From an uncultured Spartobacteria bacterium (lineage in GTDB: Bacteria > Verrucomicrobiota > Verrucomicrobiia > Chthoniobacterales > Chthoniobacteraceae): DNA of 64,000 nt. Location: positions 1-64,000 of the forward strand of contig CAIZLD010000017.1 in assembly GCA_903933715.1 (NCBI GenBank), read 5' to 3'. The position numbers and the translations under genes were made by a program. The notes beneath the pieces are model-generated. The model ran no database searches, was not told where the DNA came from, and saw only the letters and a list, made by a program, of their open reading frames with translations. Of this stretch, positions 41,743-50,038 are shown one piece after another. The number at the start of each line of letters is the position of its first letter. The stretch's first letter is position 1.

Positions 41743-43245
41743 ATGTCCACTCCACTGCCCAGACTCACAGCCGCAGAAGCGGCTTCCCTTATTAACGACG
41801 GCGACACCATCGCATTCAGCGGCTTCACCCCTGCGGGATCGCCCAAAGCCGTCCCGTTCGCCTTGGCCGAGCGCGCCAAAACGCTCCACGCCGAAGGCAA
41901 ACCGTTCAAAGTCGGCGTCGTCACCGGCGCTTCGACCGGAAAATCGCTCGACGGCGCCCTCGCGCTCGCCGAAGCAATCTCGTTCCGCACGCCCTACCAA
42001 TCCAACGCCGACCTGCGCAAAAGCATCAACGCGGGCAAGACGCGCTATTTCGACATGCACCTCTCCGTGGTGGCCCAAAACCTCCGTTACGGATTTTTGG
42101 GTAAAGTCAAATGGGCCGTTGTCGAAGCCTGCGATGTGACCCCGGAAGGCGAAATCGTCGTTACCTCGGGCGTCGGCATCGTGCCGACCGCCTGCCGCAT
42201 GGCCGACAAAATCATCATCGAACTCAACGCCAACCATCCCAAAGGGCTGCGCGGTTTCCATGATATTTACGAGCCGCTCGACCCGCCCCATCGCCGCGAG
42301 ATCCCGATCTACAAGCCTTCCGACCGGATCGGCAGCCCGGTGATCAAAGTCGATCCGTCCAAGATCGTCGGCGTGGTGGAGACTTGCCAGCCGGACGAAA
42401 CCGGCGGCTTTGACGAGGCGTCGGACGTCACCAAGCAAATCGGGCAGAACGTCGCCGACTTCCTGGCCTCCGAAATGAAAGCAAAGCGCATCCCGGCCGA
42501 ATTCCTGCCCATCCAATCGGGCGTCGGCAACATCGCCAATGCCGTTTTGGGCGCGATGGGGGTCCACCCCGGAATCCCGGCGTTCGAGATGTACACTGAA
42601 GTCATCCAAGACTCCGTCATCGGGCTCGTTCGCAGCGGCAAAGTCAAATTCGCCAGCGGTTCCTCGCTCACTTTGAGCAACGACATCCTCCAATCGATCT
42701 ACGACGACCTCGAGTTCTTCCGTTCCCGCATCGTTCTGCGGCCGCAGGAAATCTCCAATAACCCGGAAATCGTGCGCCGCTTGGGATTGATCACCATCAA
42801 CACTGCCATTGAAGCCGACGTCTTCGGCAACATCAACAGCACCCACATCATGGGCAAGCAAATGATGAACGGCATCGGCGGATCGGGCGACTTCACCCGC
42901 AACGCCTACATGTCGATCTTCACCTGCCCGTCGATCGCCAAAAACGGAGCCATCAGCGCCATCGTGCCGTTCGTGAGCCATCTGGATCACAGCGAACACT
43001 CCGTCTCCGCAGTGATCACCGAGCAAGGCATCGCCGATCTGCGAGGCAAATGCCCCGAGGAACGCGCCCGCCTCGTCATCGAGAACTGCGCCCACCCGGA
43101 ATACAAGGGCCAGCTCCTCGCCTACATCGACTGCTTCCCGAACAGCCATACGCCTCAGGCGTTGGGCGCGGCCTTCGCCATGCACCAGCAGTTCCGGAAG
43201 ACCGGGGATATGCGCGGGGTCGATTGGGCACAGTTCCTCCACTAG
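41743..43245 (+). CDS. Acetyl-CoA hydrolase/transferase family, likely propionyl-CoA:succinate CoA-transferase
   Basis: 500 residues from the ATG at 41743 (MSTPLPRLTAAEAASLINDGD); the 69 earlier track residues cross the biotin-carrier gene. Marks are FSGFTPAGSPKAVP, GVVTGASTGKSLDG, FEMYTEVIQDSVIGL (candidate nucleophilic Glu), GKQMMNGIGGSGDFTRNAYMSIF (CoA-binding glycines) and VITEQGIADLRG. Members include succinyl-CoA:acetate and propionyl-CoA:succinate transferases. The operon context favours the latter: it would release propionate while regenerating succinyl-CoA for the mutase. A terminator follows. Confidence 0.9.
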   Translation: MSTPLPRLTAAEAASLINDGDTIAFSGFTPAGSPKAVPFALAERAKTLHAEGKPFKVGVVTGASTGKSLDGALALAEAISFRTPYQSNADLRKSINAGKTRYFDMHLSVVAQNLRYGFLGKVKWAVVEACDVTPEGEIVVTSGVGIVPTACRMADKIIIELNANHPKGLRGFHDIYEPLDPPHRREIPIYKPSDRIGSPVIKVDPSKIVGVVETCQPDETGGFDEASDVTKQIGQNVADFLASEMKAKRIPAEFLPIQSGVGNIANAVLGAMGVHPGIPAFEMYTEVIQDSVIGLVRSGKVKFASGSSLTLSNDILQSIYDDLEFFRSRIVLRPQEISNNPEIVRRLGLITINTAIEADVFGNINSTHIMGKQMMNGIGGSGDFTRNAYMSIFTCPSIAKNGAISAIVPFVSHLDHSEHSVSAVITEQGIADLRGKCPEERARLVIENCAHPEYKGQLLAYIDCFPNSHTPQALGAAFAMHQQFRKTGDMRGVDWAQFLH

Positions 43246-43272
43246 GTGCAGGGAACCGAAGCCATCCACTTC

Positions 43273-43306
43273 AGGGCGCGGGGAGCCATCTCCGCGCCCT
43301 TTTTTG
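43273..43306 (+). terminator. Terminator of the propionate operon
   Basis: agggcgcgg pairs with ccgcgccct (9 bp, 10-base loop) and runs into TTTTTT, 27 bases after the CoA-transferase stop. Confidence 0.93.
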
Positions 43307-43361
43307 ATGCCCATTTTTCCGCATTGAAACCTGCGCCATTCCCCGCGACACTTCCCTACTT

Positions 43362-43976
43362 ATGACCGATGAAATGATCCTTGTGGTGCGGCGTTCCCTT
43401 TTTGAGCAATTGGGAGCTTTCCAGGGCTTGAACTTCGACGTGCAGCATTACCTCCCGGCCTTGCTGGCGCGCGAAAACAATTTTTTCACCCCAAGACCTG
43501 CTGCGGAGACCAACCCGGACCTCAAACAGATCATCCCCTACGCCCTGCTCGTCCACGAAGGCCGCGTGCTGCATTATGTTCGCGGTAAGAAAGCGGGGGA
43601 AACCCGCCTCGCCGCCAAAGGTTCCGTCGGGATCGGCGGCCATATGAATGACGGCGATGAACATCTTTTCGCCCTCGATATGGACGCTTATCTGGCAGGG
43701 GTTCAACGGGAAGTCACCGAGGAACTCAATATCCAGACCCGCTTTAGCAATCACATTGTCGCGCTGCTCAACGACGATTCCAACCCGGTCGGCCAGGTTC
43801 ACCTCGGGGTCGTCCATATCTTCAAGCTGGAAACCGACCAGGTCACCAAGCGCGAACAGATGATCACCCAATTGGAATTCCTGACCCGCGAAGAACTCGT
43901 CGCGCGTCGTGAAAACCTGGAAAGCTGGTCCCAGATCTGCGTGGACAATCTGGAACGCCTCCAGGCGAATCTTTAA
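43362..43976 (+). CDS. Nudix-like protein
   Basis: 204 residues. A Nudix-box-like element is visible in GIGGHMNDGDEHLFALDMDAYLAGVQREVTEELNI, where REVTEEL fits the catalytic helix but the spacer to GG is longer than usual and the final Gly is Asn. The flanks (LVVRRSLFEQLGAFQGL near the start, PYALLVHEGRVLHYVRGKKAGETRL) match what I recall of a bacterial family annotated as phosphoesterase in Planctomycetota and Verrucomicrobiota. Hydrolysis of a nucleoside diphosphate derivative is possible. It has its own transcription unit after the operon terminator. Confidence 0.75.
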   Translation: MTDEMILVVRRSLFEQLGAFQGLNFDVQHYLPALLARENNFFTPRPAAETNPDLKQIIPYALLVHEGRVLHYVRGKKAGETRLAAKGSVGIGGHMNDGDEHLFALDMDAYLAGVQREVTEELNIQTRFSNHIVALLNDDSNPVGQVHLGVVHIFKLETDQVTKREQMITQLEFLTREELVARRENLESWSQICVDNLERLQANL

Positions 43977-44077
43977 AACAGAAAACCCGGCATCGGCCCG
44001 GTATTTACCTCCCCGCGCAACCGCCAATTCCAGCCCGATTCATTCTGTAGAACCTTGTAAAATTGGAAACACATCGA

Positions 44078-44923
44078 ATGGAGTTTGGACGTCCATCATA
44101 CCGATTTTTCCGCTCTGGATCGGCAGACCGGATGTCCATGGTGATGCTGCTCCTTCTGCTTAATGTAGGAGCCTTCCTGCTGCAATGGGGCAGCGAGTTG
44201 ATCGCGCCCGAATGGGCCGAAACCTATCTTGCGCTCAGCCGCGAGGGGATTGCCAATGGCTACTACTGGCAATTACTGAGCTACATGTTCCTGCACGGCG
44301 GGGTGCTCCATTTGCTCGTCAATTGCCTGGGGCTCTACTTTGCGGGGCGTGAGGTGGAGATCATCTGCGGCCCCCGGCACCTGCTGGGCATCTATTTCCT
44401 GGGCGGGCTGGCCGGGGGGATTCTGCAACTGCTCGCCGGCCCCGGTTCCATCCATTTGCTGGGAGCCTCGGCCGGGGTATGCGCGATCCTGCTCGCCTTC
44501 ACCACGCTTTTGCCGGAGCTAGAAATCACCGCGCTGATCTTCTTTGTCATCCCGATCCGGATGCGCGCCAAGTGGCTGGGCCGCGGCGTCGTGGGAACCT
44601 CCATTCTGTTTGCGCTCACCGGGATGGGCGGGGAGATCGGGCATGTGGCTCACCTCGGAGGGGCGCTCACCGGATGGTTTTACGCCCGGCGGCTTGGATT
44701 TGGGGGAGCCTTTTGGTTTCAGCGTTTTTTCCGGGACCGCCGCCGCCTTCGCGAACGCCAGGAGCATATGGATTCCAGCGAATTCATCAGCCAGGAGATT
44801 GACCCGATTTTGGACAAAATTGCCCGCGAAGGGATTCACAGCCTCACGCGCAGTGAACGGCGCATCCTGGAACTGGGCCGGGAAAAAATCGCCAAAAAGA
44901 CCACGCCGCCTTCGCGGGAGTAG
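44078..44923 (+). CDS. Rhomboid-family intramembrane serine protease
   Basis: 281 residues from the ATG at 44078; the track ORF begins at an upstream TTG. About six membrane helices. Catalytic Ser in HLLGASAGVCAILL and His in GHVAHLGGALTGWFYARR, with the structural MFLHGGVLHLLVNCLGLYFAG loop. The cytoplasmic C-terminal tail (EIDPILDKIAREGIHSLTRSERRILELGREK) is common in bacterial rhomboids of this type. It would cut single-pass membrane proteins within the bilayer. The substrate is unknown. Confidence 0.93.
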   Translation: MEFGRPSYRFFRSGSADRMSMVMLLLLLNVGAFLLQWGSELIAPEWAETYLALSREGIANGYYWQLLSYMFLHGGVLHLLVNCLGLYFAGREVEIICGPRHLLGIYFLGGLAGGILQLLAGPGSIHLLGASAGVCAILLAFTTLLPELEITALIFFVIPIRMRAKWLGRGVVGTSILFALTGMGGEIGHVAHLGGALTGWFYARRLGFGGAFWFQRFFRDRRRLRERQEHMDSSEFISQEIDPILDKIAREGIHSLTRSERRILELGREKIAKKTTPPSRE

Positions 44924-44993
44924 GTCGTGCAGCCAAGCAATCGCCCGCAGTTTTACATAACCAATCCTTTTCAAGGCCCGGAGCAATGCTTTA

Positions 44994-45869
44994 ATGATAG
45001 GTGCAATGCAAAACGCACCCATTGGCATCATCGGCGGCAGCGGGCTTTATGAAATCGAAGGGCTCACCAACCCGACCGAAATCCAGGTCGAAACCCCTTG
45101 GGGTACTCCCAGCGATGCCATTATCCGGGGCGAACTCGCCGGTCGGACTCTCTATTTCCTCCCCCGGCACGGACGCGGCCATCGCCTCCTGCCCACCGAA
45201 ATCAATCACCGCGCCAATATCTACGCCCTCCGTTCCCTGGGCGTGCGCTGGATCATCTCGGTCTCGGCAGTCGGGAGTCTCCAGCCCCAATACGAGCCGT
45301 GCGATGTCGTCCTGCCGGACCAGTTTTTTGACCGGACGAGCCGCCGCAGCGAACACACCTTTTTTGGCAATGGCATCGTCGCCCATATTGCTTTTGCCGA
45401 CCCCACCTGCGCTCCGTTGCGGGAATTGATCGCCCAGGCCGCGAGCGAAGTCGGCGCAAGAGTCCATAACGGCGGCACTTACGTCAACATGGACGGCCCG
45501 GCGTTCTCGACCCGCGCGGAAAGTGAGGCCAACCGGCAACTCGGCTTCGATGTGATAGGGATGACCAATATTGGCGAAGCCAAACTGGCCCGGGAAGCCG
45601 AAATTGCCTTCGCAACCCTGGCCATGGTGACCGATTACGACTGCTGGCGGACCGAAGAAAAACCAGTCACGGCCCAAAGCGTCATCGACTGTCTGCACCA
45701 GAATGTCGCCACCGCCAAGGCGATCCTCGCCCGGGTCATCCCCCGGATGCCGACGATTCCCGACTGGCCCGAACACACCGCCCTCGACCACTCTCTTTCC
45801 ACCGACAAAGCGTATTGGCCTCAGCAAACCGTCCGGAAAATGGGGGTTCTGCTCGAACGGTTCGTTTAA
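44994..45869 (+). CDS. mtnP: S-methyl-5'-thioadenosine phosphorylase
   Basis: 291 residues (an ATG four codons later is also possible). Phosphorolysis of methylthioadenosine from polyamine or ethylene-type chemistry to adenine and methylthioribose-1-phosphate. Marks are IGIIGGSGLYEIEGL, FLPRHGRGHRLLPTEINHRANIYALRSLGV (phosphate site), ISVSAVGSLQ, YVNMDGPAFSTRAES and VIGMTNIGEAKLAREAEI (MTN favours MTAP over purine nucleoside phosphorylase). DYDCW completes the purine pocket. The neighbouring deacetylase starts 15 bases downstream and may share the transcript. Confidence 0.94.
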   Translation: MIGAMQNAPIGIIGGSGLYEIEGLTNPTEIQVETPWGTPSDAIIRGELAGRTLYFLPRHGRGHRLLPTEINHRANIYALRSLGVRWIISVSAVGSLQPQYEPCDVVLPDQFFDRTSRRSEHTFFGNGIVAHIAFADPTCAPLRELIAQAASEVGARVHNGGTYVNMDGPAFSTRAESEANRQLGFDVIGMTNIGEAKLAREAEIAFATLAMVTDYDCWRTEEKPVTAQSVIDCLHQNVATAKAILARVIPRMPTIPDWPEHTALDHSLSTDKAYWPQQTVRKMGVLLERFV

Positions 45870-45884
45870 CTCCAAATTCTCTCT

Positions 45885-46712
45885 ATGATCAAGTTTCGCT
45901 CCTTTCTGGCACTCCTCGCCTTTGCAATTCTCCCGATCGGCGCGGCGGCGCAATATTCCGAAATGACGCCGACCCCGGCTCCGGTGGCTGCCCCGAATGC
46001 CCATAACGGGCCGCGCATTTCCTACAGTGCGGCGAATGTAGACGGGCCTTACATTGCGCTGACCTTCGACGACGGCCCGAGCAAAACCACCACCCCGCGG
46101 CTGCTCGATCTCCTGGCGAAACGGGGCGTCAAGGTCACTTTTTTCGTCCAAGGGGTCAACGCTCACGAATTCCCCGAGATCATTAAGCGGGAAGTGGCCG
46201 AAGGGCATGAGATCGGCAACCACTCCTGGGATCATCCCAATTTGGCGAAGATGTCCGAATCCGCCGTCCGCAGCCAGCTTGAGCGGACTCAGGATGTGAT
46301 TTTCCAGATCACCGGCCAAAAACCCAAGGTCTTCCGCCCCCCTTTTGGCTCGTTTAGTGAGAAACAGCGGAAATGGGCGAACGAACAGTTTGGGTTCAAA
46401 ATCATATTGTGGGAAGTGGACCCTCTTGATTGGAAGCGGCCCGGTTCTGCGGTCGTCGCCCAACGAATCCTGACCAACACCAAGGCGGGGTACATCGTTC
46501 TGGCCCACGACATCCATGCCCCGACGGTTGATGCCATGGCCGAAACCGTCGACGGTCTGCTGGCCAAAGGGTTCAAATTCGTCACCGTGAGCGAACTCAT
46601 TGCGATGGATCACCCGAAGCCGAAACCGGCAACTCCGGCCCCGTCCACGACCGGAAGCTCTTCCGTAACGCCTGCCGCATCCGCCGCGCCGACGGCAGCC
46701 GCAGTCCCTTAA
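45885..46712 (+). CDS. Secreted NodB-type polysaccharide deacetylase
   Basis: 275 residues. Signal peptide MIKFRSFLALLAFAILPIGAAA. NodB motifs are IALTFDDGPSKTTTP (catalytic Asp and metal Asp), EIGNHSWDHPNLAKMS (metal His pair), FRPPFGSFSEKQRKW, ILWEVDPLDW and IVLAHDIHAPTVDAM (active-site His). It would remove N- or O-acetyl groups from an extracellular or cell-wall glycan such as peptidoglycan or chitin-like polymer. The last ~35 residues are a Pro/Ala/Thr-rich tail of low complexity. The gene ends nine bases before a copy of the nested inverted-repeat element. Confidence 0.92.
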   Translation: MIKFRSFLALLAFAILPIGAAAQYSEMTPTPAPVAAPNAHNGPRISYSAANVDGPYIALTFDDGPSKTTTPRLLDLLAKRGVKVTFFVQGVNAHEFPEIIKREVAEGHEIGNHSWDHPNLAKMSESAVRSQLERTQDVIFQITGQKPKVFRPPFGSFSEKQRKWANEQFGFKIILWEVDPLDWKRPGSAVVAQRILTNTKAGYIVLAHDIHAPTVDAMAETVDGLLAKGFKFVTVSELIAMDHPKPKPATPAPSTTGSSSVTPAASAAPTAAAVP

Positions 46713-46720
46713 CCCGGGGT

Positions 46721-46979
46721 TAGGCTGAATCGACATTCAGATCGAGCCAAACCCAAAGGGTTTGAAGCCCATAGCCGGTGGTTGAGCGAAGCGACACCAC
46801 CGGTCAATGCAAAACCGCGCCTCACCCCAAAGGGGTGGCAGAAAACGAGGCGACGGCTCTGCCACCCCGTTGGGGTGAATTCTTTCAAACACCTCATCCG
46901 GTGGTGTCGCTAACGCTCAACCACCGGCTATTCGCTGGCAACCCTCCGGGTTGCGGCGGGTTTTGAATATCGACAGCCC
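46721..46979. repeat. ~260 bp nested inverted-repeat element, copy 2
   Basis: It carries the same parts as 102-365. The left outer arm (ggctgaatcgacattcagatcg) equals the reverse complement of copy 1's right arm, and the right arm (tcgctggcaaccc...) equals the reverse complement of copy 1's left arm. The ~95-base core reads in the same direction in both copies, so core and arms have opposite relative orientation. The inner repeat is imperfect here (aa for tta at one point). Confidence 0.88.
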
Positions 46980-46983
46980 GGGC

Positions 46984-47187
46984 CTATCCCCAAAGGCACT
47001 GGAAAATGATCGCCCCGGTCATCCCCAACAGCCATCCCAAAAGCGCCACGCGCATCAGATTGGGCTGGGTGATTCTTCGGCGGGGGCTCGTCTTATTTTT
47101 GTGAAACGTGGAAGCTCTGGTTTCCATTTCTTTGAACAAAAAAAGCTGGCCAAAGGAGAGACCGGTGTAGAGGGCTCGGGAGTTCAT
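46984..47187 (-). CDS. Possible small membrane protein
   Basis: 67 residues; the N-terminal part is polar and basic (HKNKTSPRRRITQPNLMR) and the end is a single hydrophobic segment (VALLGWLLGMTGAIIFQCLWG). Basic residues before a C-terminal helix fit a tail-anchored protein. There is no clear ribosome site ahead of the ATG and no family I recognise. It begins just after copy 2 of the nested element. It could be a chance ORF. Confidence 0.35.
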   Translation of the reverse strand: MNSRALYTGLSFGQLFLFKEMETRASTFHKNKTSPRRRITQPNLMRVALLGWLLGMTGAIIFQCLWG

Positions 47188-47314
47188 CGGAACAGCGGGG
47201 TGACTGAAAAGAGTTCGCAGCCGCGCAACCTTAAAGATGCCCTGAATGCTCGATCAGGAATTCCCTGCCTCGCCCCGGCTAGGAAGTGTTCACGAACGCA
47301 AAAGGAAGTAAAAT

Positions 47315-47424
47315 TAGGAAGCCAGGAAAGGAGAATGGATCAGAGGTTTTGCTTCGGAACGGTCGAGGAAAATCCATCTACTCAAGCTTCCTCCTCTGTC
47401 TTTTCCAGGATTCCTGGCTTCCTA
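47315..47424. repeat. Palindromic repeat (aggaagccaggaa family)
   Basis: aggaagccaggaa...cagagg on the left is matched by cctctg...ttcctggcttcct on the right. The flank of the repeat at 24159-24271 (cctctggattcctggcttctt) is related. Confidence 0.7.
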
Positions 47425-47588
47425 GGTAGTGTCGTCACGAGAGTCGCATGACAGGCACAAAGGATTTTTGATGCCATTTTTCGCCAATTTTTTGGGCAAT
47501 ATTGGTGAATATTGACCGCAAAAATTGACAGAAAATGGCGCAAAAAGCCGAAGTGGATGGCGTGCAGATCTCGTGACCACACTACCTA
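47423..47588. mobile_element. 166-bp MITE-like element with TA-flanked terminal inverted repeats
   Basis: The ends are taggtagtgtcgtcacgaga and tctcgtgaccacactaccta, a 20-bp inverted repeat with one mismatch, both starting at TA, the target duplicated by IS630/Tc1-mariner transposases. There is no ORF inside. It abuts the palindrome at 47315 and ends 91 bases before argC. Confidence 0.8.
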
Positions 47589-47679
47589 ATTCAAAAATTC
47601 TCTTTTCCTAGAATTTCGATGTCCGGGGGAGATTTTCCAGTTTTCAAAGAAACCGCGCAGGCGTAGGCTCGACCCCCTC

Positions 47680-48717
47680 ATGAATCTCGTCAAAGTCGCT
47701 GTCGTTGGAGCTTCCGGGTATTCCGGCCAGGAATTGATCCGCATTTTAATGCGGCATCCCGGGGTGGACCTTGTCTGCGTGACCTCCCGGCAGCTCGCCG
47801 GAAAGTCGATCGCCGAAGTCTATCCCCGGTTCCAGCATCACCGGTTTGCCGAGGTGCAATTCACGGCTTCCGATGCGGCGGCCGTGATCGGGTCCGGGGC
47901 GCAGGTCGCGTTCCTCGCCCTGCCTCACGGGCTGGCGCACGAGTATGCCAGGCCGCTGATCGAAGGAGGGCTCAAGGTGATCGACCTGAGCGCCGACTTC
48001 CGCATTCATGATCCCGCTGTATTCCAGGAGTTTTATGGCGAGGCTCATCGCGCCCCGGAACTGCTTTCCCAGAGCGTCTACGGGTTGCCGGAGGTGTACC
48101 GGGAGCAGATTCGCGGAACGAACCTCGTCGCCTCAGCCGGATGTTACCCGACCAGCATTTTGCTGCCGCTGATCCCGCTCTTGCGGGCGAAGTTGCTCGA
48201 CCCAGCCAGCATCGCCGTCGCCAGCATGAGCGGCGTAAGCGGCGCGGGCAAAAAGGTCGCGCCCGAATACCTGTACTGCGAATGCAACGAAAGCGCGCGC
48301 GCGTATGGCGTTCCGAAACACCGGCACCTTTCCGAGATTGAGCAGGAGCTTTCCCTCGCGGCGGGCATGCCCGTGGTCATCAGCTTCACGCCGCATTTGA
48401 TCCCCGTAAACCGGGGGATTGTGAGCACCATTTACGCGAGCCTCCTCCCCGGCATTGGCGAGGCGGAAATCACCACCGCATTGGAAGCCGCCTACCGGGG
48501 CGAACCGTTCGTCCGCTTGCAAGGCGCGGCCGGGTCCGCCGACATCAAAAACGTGGCGGGCACCAACTACATCGATATCGCCTGGCGGCACGATCCCCGC
48601 ACCCGCCGGGTCGTCCTGATGAGCGCCGAAGACAACGTCGTCAAAGGGGCTTCCGGCCAGGCCGTCCAAAGTCTAAACCTCATGTGCGGCCTGCCAGAAA
48701 CCGAAGGGCTCCTTTAA
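47680..48717 (+). CDS. argC: N-acetyl-gamma-glutamyl-phosphate reductase
   Basis: 345 residues. Third step of arginine synthesis, NADPH-dependent reduction of N-acetylglutamyl phosphate. Marks are VAVVGASGYSGQELIRILMRHP (NADP fold), the catalytic Cys in VASAGCYPTSILLPL, SGVSGAGKK and HLIPVNRGIVSTIY. First gene of argC-argJ-argB-argD-argF-tmk, 27 bases ahead of argJ. No arginine-operator motif could be recognised in the short leader. Confidence 0.97.
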   Translation: MNLVKVAVVGASGYSGQELIRILMRHPGVDLVCVTSRQLAGKSIAEVYPRFQHHRFAEVQFTASDAAAVIGSGAQVAFLALPHGLAHEYARPLIEGGLKVIDLSADFRIHDPAVFQEFYGEAHRAPELLSQSVYGLPEVYREQIRGTNLVASAGCYPTSILLPLIPLLRAKLLDPASIAVASMSGVSGAGKKVAPEYLYCECNESARAYGVPKHRHLSEIEQELSLAAGMPVVISFTPHLIPVNRGIVSTIYASLLPGIGEAEITTALEAAYRGEPFVRLQGAAGSADIKNVAGTNYIDIAWRHDPRTRRVVLMSAEDNVVKGASGQAVQSLNLMCGLPETEGLL

Positions 48718-48744
48718 TCCGCATTCCTTAGTTCCGCAATTCCT

Positions 48745-49956
48745 ATGAATAGTTCGATCGAGATCCCCGGGGGCGTTACCGCGCCGCAATCGTTCACCGC
48801 CGGCAGCGTTTATGCGGGCATTAAAGCCGCGAACACCTCCAAGCCGGACATTGCGTTTGTCTACTCGGAAATCCCTGCCGTTGCGGCGGGAACCTTCACC
48901 ACCAACAAGGTCAAAGCCGCGCCGGTTCGCGTTTCACAAACCAACATTCGCGCCTCGGAAACGCGGGCCATTGTCGCCAACAGCGGCAACGCCAACGCCT
49001 GCACCGGGGTCGTCGGCATCGAACACGCCAAACGGATGACCAAGGCGGCGGCCAAGGCGCTCGGCCTTAAGGAAAAACAACTGCTCGTCTGCTCCACCGG
49101 CCGCATTGGAGTCGCCCTGCCGATCGAAAAAATGGAAGCCGCCATCGCCCAGGCTCCCCAGGTTCTCGCCCATGATGGAAGCCTGCGGGCCGCGCAAGCG
49201 ATCATGACCAGCGACACCAAGCCAAAGGAAATCGCGGTCGAAATCACGCTCCACGGCAAAAAAGTCCGCATCGGCGGCATTGCCAAGGGGGCCGGGATGA
49301 TCGACCCGAACATGGCGACGATGCTCTGCTTCATCACGACCGACGCCGCGATCAGTAAAAAGCTGCTCCAGCAGGCGACCTCGGACGCCGTCGAGCAATC
49401 GTTCAACCGGATCACCATCGACGGCGACATGAGCACCAACGACACCGTGCTGGTTCTGGCCAACGGAGCCGCCGGGAACCTCCCGTTGCAGGACGGCCAG
49501 CGCGAGTTCGACCGTTTTCAGAATGCGCTTAACCACGTCTGCTGCGCCCTGGCCCGGATGATCGTTGAAGATGGCGAAGGGGTCAGCAAATACGTGACGA
49601 TTCAAATCCGCGGAGCCAAGACCCGGCAGGATGCCCGCAAAGCCGCCGAAGCGATTGCCAACTCCACGCTCACCAAATGCTGCTGGTTTGGCGGCGACCC
49701 CAACTGGGGGCGCGTGATGGACGCTATCGGCTACTCCATGGCCCGAATCCGGGAGGAAAATGTCGATATTTACTATGACGGCTTGATCGCCGTAAAAAAC
49801 GGCATGGCCGCGCCGACCCCTTTTTCCAAGCTCAAGGAAGTCGTCGCCAACCCGCGCTTCACGATCACGGTGGACCTCCACATGGGAGCGGCCGATTACA
49901 CCGTCTTCACCACCGACCTTACCACCGCCTACGTCGAGTTTAACATGGGCGAATGA
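48745..49956 (+). CDS. argJ: Glutamate N-acetyltransferase / ornithine acetyltransferase
   Basis: 403 residues. Transfers acetyl from acetylornithine to glutamate, making the cyclic form of the arginine pathway; some members also use acetyl-CoA. Self-cleavage before the nucleophilic Thr occurs in KGAGMIDPNMATMLCFITTDA, splitting the chain near residue 190. The oxyanion pair is in VCSTGRIG. GDPNWGRVMDAIGYS is the family's C-terminal signature. The operon has no argE deacylase, consistent with the cyclic route. Confidence 0.97.
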   Translation: MNSSIEIPGGVTAPQSFTAGSVYAGIKAANTSKPDIAFVYSEIPAVAAGTFTTNKVKAAPVRVSQTNIRASETRAIVANSGNANACTGVVGIEHAKRMTKAAAKALGLKEKQLLVCSTGRIGVALPIEKMEAAIAQAPQVLAHDGSLRAAQAIMTSDTKPKEIAVEITLHGKKVRIGGIAKGAGMIDPNMATMLCFITTDAAISKKLLQQATSDAVEQSFNRITIDGDMSTNDTVLVLANGAAGNLPLQDGQREFDRFQNALNHVCCALARMIVEDGEGVSKYVTIQIRGAKTRQDARKAAEAIANSTLTKCCWFGGDPNWGRVMDAIGYSMARIREENVDIYYDGLIAVKNGMAAPTPFSKLKEVVANPRFTITVDLHMGAADYTVFTTDLTTAYVEFNMGE

Positions 49957-50038
49957 TTTTTTGGGTTGCGCAAACGGCGTTGGGGCTTTCCAATGGTCGT
50001 TTTTCCCAATCCCAAACGCCAATCCGAATCTTTTTTTA

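Larger units (their letters stand above)
46713..47679. other. 967-base intergenic region with three repeat structures
   Basis: Contains the nested inverted-repeat element (46721-46979), one possible small minus-strand gene (46984-47187), a palindromic repeat (47315-47424) and a MITE-like element (47423-47588). The last 90 bases are the argC leader, with no clear promoter hexamers. Other short ORFs here are unsupported. Confidence 0.75.
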
